Source: Paenibacillus aquistagni (GTDB lineage Bacteria; Bacillota; Bacilli; Paenibacillales; Paenibacillaceae). From it: 64,000 nt of DNA. The notes beneath the pieces are model-generated. The model ran no database searches. It saw only the letters and a list, made by a program, of their open reading frames with translations, and was not told where the DNA came from. The position numbers and the translations under genes are program-made. The DNA is taken from the NCBI RefSeq assembly GCF_900177815.1, contig NZ_FXAZ01000001.1:1302001-1366000 (forward strand), in the 5' to 3' direction. Shown here piece after piece: positions 27,684 to 35,091 of the stretch. Each line of letters begins with the position of its first letter. Position 1 is the stretch's first letter.

Positions 27684-27840
27684 CATTATAAGGCCATGTC
27701 GTTCTTAGCCGCTATTTGGGTGAATGGATGATGAAGACAAGTGCGACAGCTCATCATGAATGATTCGTAAGCTGTCATCCAGCTAAGATGTAACTGTCGC
27801 ACTTCATATTACAATCTGTCGGACATTAAAAAGTTAAAAC
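27684..27840. other. Intergenic region with alternative hairpins
   Basis: AAGTGCGACAG (27739-27749) is complementary to CTGTCGCACTT (27794-27804). The overlapping GACAGCT (27745-27751) is also complementary to AGCTGTC (27770-27776), so two mutually exclusive structures are possible. There is no T tract. It may be a terminator for the activase operon. Confidence 0.45.
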
Positions 27841-27869
27841 TTGACACCTTATTATTTCGAGGATATTAT
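27841..27869 (+). promoter_or_regulatory. Sigma-A-type promoter
   Basis: TTGACA (27841-27846), a 17-base spacer and TATTAT (27864-27869): near-consensus. It reads toward a 42-codon ORF and the thioredoxin gene. Confidence 0.7.
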
Positions 27870-27902
27870 AGACACACTAAGTCTTTTATTAAAGGTGCTA
27901 CC

Positions 27903-28031
27903 ATGAGATTTACCAAAGCCGCGAATGATGCTTGGTATACAGGTAATTCCACTCCGCTTTGTGCTGTTATGATGACTACAACTGATTGCGCGCTAAATTT
28001 CGCCTCAATTAAAGATATAAAAAGTCTGTAA
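27903..28031 (+). CDS. Possible 42-residue small protein
   Basis: An ATG at 27903 follows AAAGGTG by 6 bases and lies about 34 bases downstream of a near-consensus promoter. The product begins MRFTKAANDAWYTG, has two Cys (LCAVMM and TDCALN) and no transmembrane segment. I recognise no family. Signals in front of it are strong, but the ORF is short and could be a leader or relic of a larger gene. Confidence 0.4.
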   Translation: MRFTKAANDAWYTGNSTPLCAVMMTTTDCALNFASIKDIKSL

Positions 28032-28221
28032 TGTCTCTATTCATTTGCAGCATTTGCAGAACAATTGAGCTGTGGTCGGACGAACTCGAAAGGGGCGATA
28101 AAGGAGGTGAGGAGGTTCAGTCAATTCATCATCGGCACTAGACAGATGGATAATAAAACGGTCTTTGAGATGAGACCTGTTGGTCTAATGCGTAATGATG
28201 CTAAAAAGGAGGAATATACAA

Positions 28222-28542
28222 ATGACGATTTGTCTCTCTACGGATCAATCCTTTAACCATGATTTGAAAAATGAAGGTTTTACATTAGTTAATTTCTGGG
28301 CACCTTGGTGTGGGCCTTGCCGCTCTTTTGCACCCATTCTTGAGCGATTCGATCAAGAGCATAGCAAAGTTGTAAGGGTGCTCAAAATCAATGTAGACGA
28401 TCAACCGGAAACGGCCGCTCATCATGGAGTTATGAGCCTTCCAACTACGATTCTGTTTAAAGATGGCAAGCCGGTCGATAAAATGATTGGAGCTGTTCAT
28501 GTAGATAAATTGAAACAGTTCATTTCAGATAACAGCAATTAA
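28222..28542 (+). CDS. trxA: Thioredoxin
   Basis: A 106-residue thioredoxin with the active site WAPWCGPCR (Cys30/Cys33), the cis-Pro loop MSLPTTILF and the usual C-terminal helix. ATG 28222 is chosen because AAAGGAGG lies 9 bases upstream; an earlier in-frame ATG at 28195 would add nine non-thioredoxin residues. It is a cytosolic dithiol reductant, possibly a second copy in the genome. It could feed ArsC or repair Hcp-related damage, but neither is shown. A hairpin at 28550-28583 follows. Confidence 0.92.
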   Translation: MTICLSTDQSFNHDLKNEGFTLVNFWAPWCGPCRSFAPILERFDQEHSKVVRVLKINVDDQPETAAHHGVMSLPTTILFKDGKPVDKMIGAVHVDKLKQFISDNSN

Positions 28543-28549
28543 TTACGGG

Positions 28550-28583
28550 CAGCGTGATCCATTCTGGACGCGCTGTTTTTTGT
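28550..28583 (+). terminator. Terminator after thioredoxin
   Basis: CAGCG and CGCTG arms with imperfect inner pairing, followed by TTTTTT. Confidence 0.7.
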
Positions 28584-28659
28584 GACATGAGGCGGGATTG
28601 TGAAATTGACGGGATATTCATGATTTTGAAATATTTGCTGTGATCGTACGCACTCTGGG

Positions 28660-28715
28660 GGGCTTTCCCATTTAGTATGTTGAAATTAGAAAACTATTTT
28701 GACAGGGGGAAGCCC
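28660..28715 (+). promoter_or_regulatory. Leader hairpin sequestering the hcp ribosome binding site
   Basis: GGGCTTTCCC (28660-28669) can pair with GGGGAAGCCC (28706-28715; one G-U pair). The second arm contains the Shine-Dalgarno G tract and ends 2 bases before the hcp ATG. Pairing would hide the RBS. Confidence 0.45.
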
Positions 28716-28717
28716 AT

Positions 28718-30010
28718 ATGTTCTGTTATCAATGCGAGCAGACGCCGACGGGCGGCTGCAAGGTTGTCGGAGTATGCGGCAAGGACGAGACCATTGCCAG
28801 TCTACAAGATACGATCGTGTTTGCGTTAAAAGGCATCGCAGCGTATGCCACGCATGCGCGGCAGTTGGGCTATGTCGATGAAGAGGTTGACGCGATTACG
28901 CATGAAGCGCTTTATATGACGCTGACTAACTCCAACTTCAACTTACAAGAGCATCTGGATATGGCGATGAAGGTAGGGGGCGCGGCAATTCGCATTATGG
29001 ATGTGCTGGATCGGGCGCATACAAAGCATTTCGGCGTTCCAGTGCCGGTTACCGTCCCGCAGAACAAGATAGAGGGCAAGTCTATCGTTGTGACAGGACA
29101 TAACTTGTATGCGTTAGAGGAATTGCTGAAGCAGACAGAGGGCAAGGGCATTAACATTTACACGCATTCCGAGATGCTTCCCGCACACGGCTATCCGGTT
29201 TTGAAGAAATATCCACATTTGAAAGGCAATATCGGCAAAGCCTGGTATGACCAGCGCCGTCTGTTTGAACAATATCCGGGCGCTATCCTTGCGACGACGA
29301 ACTGTGTCATGCCGATTAAGGGGAGCTATGCCGATCGGTTCTTCTCCTATGACGTGGCTGGACTTGAGGGCGTGACCAAGATCGTCAATGACGATTTCTC
29401 GCCGTTGATTGAGCGTGCGCTGGCGCTGCCTGCGGCGGATGTGGAGAGCGAGCAGACCTTGACAACGGGTTATCACCACGAGACGGTGCTTGGGCTGGCG
29501 CCTGAGATTATTCAAGCCGTTAAGGATGGAAAAATCAAGCACTTCTTCGTTATCGCGGGCTGCGATGCGCCAGGCAAGGGAGGCGAGTATTACCGGGAGC
29601 TCGCGACATCACTGCCGAACGATACGGTTATCTTGACGACCTCATGCGGGAAGTTCCGATTCAATGATGTTGATTACGGTACGGTAGCGGATACAGGTAT
29701 ACCGCGTTATATCGATCTGGGGCAGTGCAATAATTCCGGCTCCACGGTCAAGATCGCGGCCGCGCTTGCGGACGCCTTCGGCTGCAGTGTCAACGAACTG
29801 CCGGTGTCGATCGTGCTCTCGTGGTTCGAGCAGAAGGCGGTTGCGATTCTGCTTGGCTTGTTCAGTCTGGGCATCCGTGATATTCGCATCGGACCGAAGC
29901 CGCCGGAATTCATCTCCGAAGGCGTGATGAACGTGCTGACTGATCTGTTCGGCCTGAAGCTAATCGGAGATGCGCAGGAAGATATGAAGGCGATGCTCCA
30001 TCTTGTCTAG
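28718..30010 (+). CDS. hcp: Hybrid cluster protein (hydroxylamine reductase), short form
   Basis: A 430-residue Hcp (prismane protein). The N-terminal Fe-S cysteines are Cys3, Cys6, Cys14 and Cys20 (CYQCEQTPTGGC). Hybrid-cluster ligands lie in TTNCVMP, VIAGCDAPG and TTSCGKFRF. Typical Hcp is about 540 residues. This length fits the group that lacks the helical segment after the first cluster. Hcp reduces hydroxylamine in vitro and is linked to NO detoxification in anaerobic cells. It is GC-richer than the genes upstream. Confidence 0.93.
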   Translation: MFCYQCEQTPTGGCKVVGVCGKDETIASLQDTIVFALKGIAAYATHARQLGYVDEEVDAITHEALYMTLTNSNFNLQEHLDMAMKVGGAAIRIMDVLDRAHTKHFGVPVPVTVPQNKIEGKSIVVTGHNLYALEELLKQTEGKGINIYTHSEMLPAHGYPVLKKYPHLKGNIGKAWYDQRRLFEQYPGAILATTNCVMPIKGSYADRFFSYDVAGLEGVTKIVNDDFSPLIERALALPAADVESEQTLTTGYHHETVLGLAPEIIQAVKDGKIKHFFVIAGCDAPGKGGEYYRELATSLPNDTVILTTSCGKFRFNDVDYGTVADTGIPRYIDLGQCNNSGSTVKIAAALADAFGCSVNELPVSIVLSWFEQKAVAILLGLFSLGIRDIRIGPKPPEFISEGVMNVLTDLFGLKLIGDAQEDMKAMLHLV

Positions 30011-30119
30011 ATGATGAATGAGGTAAAGTATTTATGGAGTTAATCGATTACAGTTAATATAGTCATATAATTCTAAAGTCAGTGTCAGATGATATGAATA
30101 TAGTGACATTATGTAGGCA

Positions 30120-30134
30120 AGACCCCGTTTAGTG
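30120..30134. repeat. Possible IS3-type terminal repeat
   Basis: On the minus strand GTCCACTAAACGGGG resembles the ends of IS3-group elements and lies on the 3-prime side of the transposase relic. Weak evidence: no matching second end was found. Confidence 0.3.
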
Positions 30135-30159
30135 GACATAAGAAAAACGCCTAAGCAGT

Positions 30160-30192
30160 AAGCTGTCGTCAGTACTCTACTGGCGACAGCTT
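30160..30192. terminator. Long hairpin after hcp
   Basis: AAGCTGTCGTCAGTA (30160-30174) pairs with TACTGGCGACAGCTT (30178-30192) with one G-U pair and loop CTC. The downstream sequence is only weakly T-rich. It is a probable hcp terminator. Confidence 0.6.
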
Positions 30193-30213
30193 CTTTAGCT
30201 TTCTTTGATAAGG

Positions 30214-30418
30214 CTAGAGCCCTTCCATTTTGAGAAACGAGAAGAAGATCTCCATTAAGGCGTTGTCGTAACAATTGCCTTTACGAGACATGCTGATTTG
30301 GGCGCCAAGCGACAGCATGACATGGTAAGCGTAGGACGTGTACTGGAATCCTTGATCGCTATGAACGGTCAATCCCGTCACGTCTTTCGTCTTGTTGAAG
30401 GCTTTCTCAAACGTTCAA
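30214..30418 (-). pseudogene. IS3-family (IS150-like) transposase OrfB fragment
   Basis: A C-terminal fragment of about 67 codons reading KAFNKTKDVTGLTVHSDQGF..., then ISMSRKGNCYDNALMEIFF. The catalytic Asp (HSDQG) and Glu (LMEIFF) of the rve integrase core are visible. It ends at a premature stop (CTA at 30214) and lacks the N-terminal part and OrfA, so it is a dead relic. It lies between hcp and the 3-prime end of the giant-protein operon. Confidence 0.8.
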
Positions 30419-30482
30419 TGACCTTACAGATACATCTATGTAACTGATGAATTTTCCAAACAAACTCATTAAAAACAGATAC

Positions 30483-33400
30483 TTATTTCAAAGAAGCTAA
30501 TAATTGTTCTGCTTGCCGCAGCATAGGGCCGAAACGATCGGGATCGTCCGCATCCAGCTTAAGGTACACCTCGACAGCTTCTATGGCATATTCCAACGCT
30601 TCCTTAGCCCTTTCAACCACTACCAAACAGCTCGCAAGGGCGTACAACGTAGAGGCATATAATTCGAAATACTCCTCGTCCTTCAAATGGAATCCGCGTA
30701 ACTCATCCACTGCCTCCAGCGCTTTACGGGCAGCATCCTCATGCACTCCCGTGCCAGACAACTCTTCGGACAGAGCCAACAATTGCTTCGCTAGGGATAT
30801 CACATCGTACAACGGAATCGTGTCTACATAAGTTTGACGCTCTCTCATGGTAGATGTGGCTCCTTGCGGTACGGTGCCGGAGATAAGTTCGTGTTCCTGA
30901 ATGACAAGCCGTAATCGCTCGTTCTCATGATCGACAGGGATGCTTATCTGGCCCTTCCATACTGTAACCTGGTCGGGATCCGATGCATCGGGTGCGAGCT
31001 CAACCTTCCACGGCAAATCCGCCCACCTTAACACCGCATCCTCAATCTCATCGACGCGGCGCTGCACAAGCGCTTCCATTCGGCTGGTTACCCGAATTTC
31101 GTCTCCTTCTAACGAGGCTTGCGCATAGTAGGAGACGCCGCTCACCGATACATTGTACACGCTGGCAGCACCTGACGCTTGCGAGACGGTTGCCATGCGA
31201 TTCGGCGCTGTCTGTACGAGATCAACCAATACGACAGGGGAAGGGCGCAGGTCCAGCGAGGATCCAGGTATTACGATAGAATGGGGCTGAAAACGGACTA
31301 ATGCCAGGCGGATAAACGGGAAGTATTGGTTGCCAATATCCAGCTCAAGGTCGCAGTACCATAACTTGCAAGCATGATCCCAGTTCACGTCAAAGCCAGC
31401 AATGAATAGCCTCTCTCCATTCCCCATATGCGCCGACCAGACCTGCTTCTTATTTGTAAAGTTCCCAGCATGCGGCAATCCGATTTCTCGAGATGACCGG
31501 ATTGGATCCCGCCCCCACAGCGTCACTTTGTGATACGAGGCTTCGTAGCGAAAAGGGACACTATTGCCCAATACAACACCCAGCACCTCGCCAGCGCCCG
31601 ATGACCACCAAGGGCGGTCAAGATATACCCGTATGCCGGCACCATTGCGCTCACTCGTAATATTCCCGTCGGCATCTGCCGCTTGATTCCATCCGAAAGT
31701 CGGAACGGCGTACAGAACATGAGGAGCTGCCGGACGCGCGGAGCTAAGGATATCGATCTCAATCTCCTTGCTTTCCCGAACAAGTTGATTCGGAGACAGG
31801 TTAGGCGCAAAATACTCGCGGAAACGCGAAGTTGCCGATACCCGATACCGTACGCGGCGGTACTTCGTATCGCCAAACTCGTGCGCTGCAACCTTGCTTG
31901 CCAAATTGAGCTGTTCCTGCAAATGCCTGCGCTGCTGGGGCGTTAACACCGAGAGTGGTTCGCCCAATATTCGCTGCACGCATCGCCGCGAGTTCTCTGC
32001 CTGCTCCCCGTTGAAAATGAGAAGATCGGCATCCCCATCCTGATGCACGAGCCGTAATGCATCATTCTCTTCTACAAAGCAATAGTCATTCCGGCCCTCT
32101 AAATGGACGACCTGACCTTCAAAAGTCGTTGGCAGCTCCATAACATGGGCACTCGAAATGACAGTGTCCGGTTCTTCTCTTTGAGGGTCGTCTCGTGGCT
32201 CTGTCCATTCCGCCATAATATCCAGCTTCGTCGTACTAGATGCATGTACGCCGATTGTTCCTTGAAGATAGGCATATGTGCTGCCTTCACTGCGTTCCGC
32301 ATGAAGACGCTGCGGCTCAGGCACGAGCAGAGGCTGTTGCACAGCGTGAACCAGCGTAAGTTCACGATACGGAGTGAACATCCAGTGGCGGCCATCGAGA
32401 ATGCCTTGCCTGAGAAGACTGTTATCTTCAAGGGATATTCTACCGTCGTCGCAAGCCTCGCACAGCCAATTCCACAGTTCCATCTCTTCCAGCGTACCGC
32501 CAAATATAGAACTTACGCGCACACGTGCGACTTCTGACTTGGGAAGCTGGACGGTAAGGATACGGGTTGCTTCATCCCATACGGGTTGGTCGCTGCCCTC
32601 GATCAAACGCAGCCGGAAAGGCGTCGCTTCATGCCAAGTTTCACCGCCAAACGCGATTGGCAGCAATTCGTCCTTCGCCATGCCCGGCAATCCTTGAAAG
32701 AGTACGCCTGTGGCCCATGGATCAGGCAAATAGGGGAGGAGCAGCTGTTCCTCGGTATGAACAGCGTAGCCCTCTGCAGAAGAGGGATCAGAGCCGGTTG
32801 GAATAAAGCGTACGGAAGGTGATGACACTTCATTCAAGGATCCAGCTTCGCGCTTGGCCAAGCGATACACTTCTTGCATGCGGGCTTTGGCTTGATCCAG
32901 CGGAAGGGTGTGCTTCGCATCCAGCGCCTCGTCCAACAGTCCATGTGTCTCCACCAAATGAAGCGAGGCTTTAGGTGCTGCAACATGCCGTTCGTTGTAC
33001 GAATGATAGGTAGGGTGGACGACAGCATATTCATCCGCCGTTTGCCCGAAGTTGCTGCGAACAACGAGACGCTCCAACGATTCACCCTCTGTATAACCTG
33101 ACGTATGGGAATCATTCAGGTTCCCGCTGGGACTATACAGCTGCCGCGGAACAAGCTCTGGTGGATTGATCGGCTCGAATCGGTTGTATACGAGCGGCTT
33201 GTCTTGCGGCAAACTCGCTCCTGATCCTGCTTCAATCGCCGATGCTTCAGCAAGCGTTAGACCGTTGCCTGCCAAATCCACGGTACGCACGCGCAGTCGG
33301 TAGTTCTGACCGAATCGTAGCCGTGGAAGCGTACCCTCCTGCACTCTAAAAGACGTTTCAAGTCCGAGGCCTGTCATCGCCACATTGCTGACATGCTGCG

Positions 33401-35072
33401 GCATTGTTTCTGGATCGGCAGGATCTGGGGCGCGTGAGCTCCTGCTAATGCTCTTTCCAGGACGTGCACCCGACAGACTCCACCCATCCCAAGTAAAGAG
33501 CGATTCATGGACATAAAGCTCACCTGCGGGATCAGGAGGGGAGGACGGATCCTCAGGCTTGCTTGCCACACTCGGTTGCATGAATCCTTCGTCTGCGATA
33601 TCAGGGATCAAGCCGGGATGATTCGGGGTGCAATATGTACCGACACGTTGGTGCAGCGAACGCCATTGCCCTGAACGCTCCTCGTAGACATCCAGACGGT
33701 AGCCCCGCATGAGATCCTCGGCATATAGCTCTACGAGTTCGGGACGATCAGCGTTCAGCCTCTCGTTCAATAAAGCTGAGGAATTGAAGATATCGTTATA
33801 GTAGTGCGCATTCTTCTTGCGAACTAACGAGATCCCCTTCGTCCGCAGAGCGGGTACGCCCACTTGTTCAACTGCTTCGATAGGTTGGCTGTCGCCATTT
33901 TTTTTCATTCGAGCCAAGCTGCCAGTCAGATTCAAGGTTTTCAAGGCTGCACTATCGATATCTGCTTGCACCAGCTCCACACTGCTGCCCGGCATCCATA
34001 ATCCTTTATTCACTTCTCCCGTTCTGGAAGACGCCGTAAATAATTCCTGTCCATTGACCGTCATGCATTCTTCACATGTCCAGGGGCTGTAATCCGCGGT
34101 CCATGTCTGCTGCTCGGGAGACTGGAGGGGCGGCAAAGCGGAATTCCAGGTCGGGATCGCGCGAACGAATCCAATCGAATCGCTAAGCTGCGGGAGAGCA
34201 TCTGCCGGAACCTCAATGTCTATAATTAATCCCAATCGTCGTAAAATCTGTGGGAAATCACTTAGAGCCGCAATCATTTGATGGAAATCGAACCTCTCCT
34301 CAAAATGCTCGCGGACCGTCGTATCATCCGGCAATTCAACAGGCTCTTCGTTAGCGGGACGATAGTGAAATAACATGGCGCTATAGAAAGCGTCTTTGGT
34401 TTCATCCGCTTCTCTGACTTCATTGACATCACTGACTTCTCTTATTTCGCGCAAACCAACCGGCGTTATCAACTCTCCGCCTGCATCTGTTTCAGATCGG
34501 CGATTACGAGCAACTTCGCGTGCTCGTTCAATGCTTGAGCTCAGCAATTGGCTTAATTGCTCCTCACTCTCAACATTCAGACTCTGGTGAAGCTCAATCA
34601 GATCGCTAAATATTTCTTCCAGATCGGAACGGCTTTCCAGACTCTCTCCATTCCTTATAATCGGGGTGTCAAACGGAGTTCGCAGCGCAACCTCCTGATA
34701 CGATGTCTTCACATAGCTTTGAACGCTGCTTACCGGATAGCTAACAATGGGCCGATTGGTAAAGTCATCGAACTCGTAAGGCTCAAGGCGCGTCTCTGAT
34801 GTAAATAACGCTCTCCATAATGCGGGATCAGGTGGCGCGCTAGTAATCCTAGCCGGTACTTGAATATTGTCGGCCTCGACCGCAAATGATACTTGATCCG
34901 GCTGCATGCATGCGGCCCATTCGATAAAGTCGGGGAAGTGCGATAACGTTGTGCCCTGATCTGTGCGCAAGCGCGGACTAACGAACACGGACAAGCGCAA
35001 ATAACGCGTTTCGCCATCAGTGATGACTCCATTCGGGAGCGCTATCCAAAAAATATTCTGAACGGTTGTCAT
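30483..35072 (-). CDS. Uncharacterised giant protein of 1529 residues with a TPR-like tail
   Basis: A 1529-residue protein that I cannot assign to a family. There is no signal peptide, membrane segment or wall anchor. The N-terminal 200 residues are beta-rich, and an Arg/Glu-rich helical stretch follows at about 185-240. The middle contains blocks such as FGQNYRLRVRTVDLAGNGL (FN3-like wording) and LPYLPDPWATGVLFQGLPG. The last 110 residues are helical and TPR-like (ALEYAIEAVEVYLKLDADDP). It is third in a minus-strand operon, after the S8 protease and the 1018-residue protein, with an AAAGGAGC RBS and a 19-base gap. The region is visibly GC-richer than its flanks, suggesting transfer. Confidence 0.9.
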   Translation of the reverse strand: MTTVQNIFWIALPNGVITDGETRYLRLSVFVSPRLRTDQGTTLSHFPDFIEWAACMQPDQVSFAVEADNIQVPARITSAPPDPALWRALFTSETRLEPYEFDDFTNRPIVSYPVSSVQSYVKTSYQEVALRTPFDTPIIRNGESLESRSDLEEIFSDLIELHQSLNVESEEQLSQLLSSSIERAREVARNRRSETDAGGELITPVGLREIREVSDVNEVREADETKDAFYSAMLFHYRPANEEPVELPDDTTVREHFEERFDFHQMIAALSDFPQILRRLGLIIDIEVPADALPQLSDSIGFVRAIPTWNSALPPLQSPEQQTWTADYSPWTCEECMTVNGQELFTASSRTGEVNKGLWMPGSSVELVQADIDSAALKTLNLTGSLARMKKNGDSQPIEAVEQVGVPALRTKGISLVRKKNAHYYNDIFNSSALLNERLNADRPELVELYAEDLMRGYRLDVYEERSGQWRSLHQRVGTYCTPNHPGLIPDIADEGFMQPSVASKPEDPSSPPDPAGELYVHESLFTWDGWSLSGARPGKSISRSSRAPDPADPETMPQHVSNVAMTGLGLETSFRVQEGTLPRLRFGQNYRLRVRTVDLAGNGLTLAEASAIEAGSGASLPQDKPLVYNRFEPINPPELVPRQLYSPSGNLNDSHTSGYTEGESLERLVVRSNFGQTADEYAVVHPTYHSYNERHVAAPKASLHLVETHGLLDEALDAKHTLPLDQAKARMQEVYRLAKREAGSLNEVSSPSVRFIPTGSDPSSAEGYAVHTEEQLLLPYLPDPWATGVLFQGLPGMAKDELLPIAFGGETWHEATPFRLRLIEGSDQPVWDEATRILTVQLPKSEVARVRVSSIFGGTLEEMELWNWLCEACDDGRISLEDNSLLRQGILDGRHWMFTPYRELTLVHAVQQPLLVPEPQRLHAERSEGSTYAYLQGTIGVHASSTTKLDIMAEWTEPRDDPQREEPDTVISSAHVMELPTTFEGQVVHLEGRNDYCFVEENDALRLVHQDGDADLLIFNGEQAENSRRCVQRILGEPLSVLTPQQRRHLQEQLNLASKVAAHEFGDTKYRRVRYRVSATSRFREYFAPNLSPNQLVRESKEIEIDILSSARPAAPHVLYAVPTFGWNQAADADGNITSERNGAGIRVYLDRPWWSSGAGEVLGVVLGNSVPFRYEASYHKVTLWGRDPIRSSREIGLPHAGNFTNKKQVWSAHMGNGERLFIAGFDVNWDHACKLWYCDLELDIGNQYFPFIRLALVRFQPHSIVIPGSSLDLRPSPVVLVDLVQTAPNRMATVSQASGAASVYNVSVSGVSYYAQASLEGDEIRVTSRMEALVQRRVDEIEDAVLRWADLPWKVELAPDASDPDQVTVWKGQISIPVDHENERLRLVIQEHELISGTVPQGATSTMRERQTYVDTIPLYDVISLAKQLLALSEELSGTGVHEDAARKALEAVDELRGFHLKDEEYFELYASTLYALASCLVVVERAKEALEYAIEAVEVYLKLDADDPDRFGPMLRQAEQLLASLK

Positions 35073-35091
35073 GTTGCGAGCTCCTTTCTAT

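Noticed and set aside
28107-28256. A 49-codon frame starting GTG after AGGAGG-like sequence, before and overlapping thioredoxin
   Set aside because: It overlaps the thioredoxin RBS and start in another frame, the product has no recognisable features, and the purine-rich stretch probably only mimics an RBS.
28639-28654. A possible Fnr/CRP-like site TGTGA-N6-GCACT before hcp
   Set aside because: Only the left half matches the consensus and the right half has mismatches, so the site is not supportable without binding data.
30032-30274. An 80-codon minus-strand frame over the hcp terminator and transposase relic
   Set aside because: It runs through the long hairpin and in a different frame from the readable transposase text; no RBS or domain.
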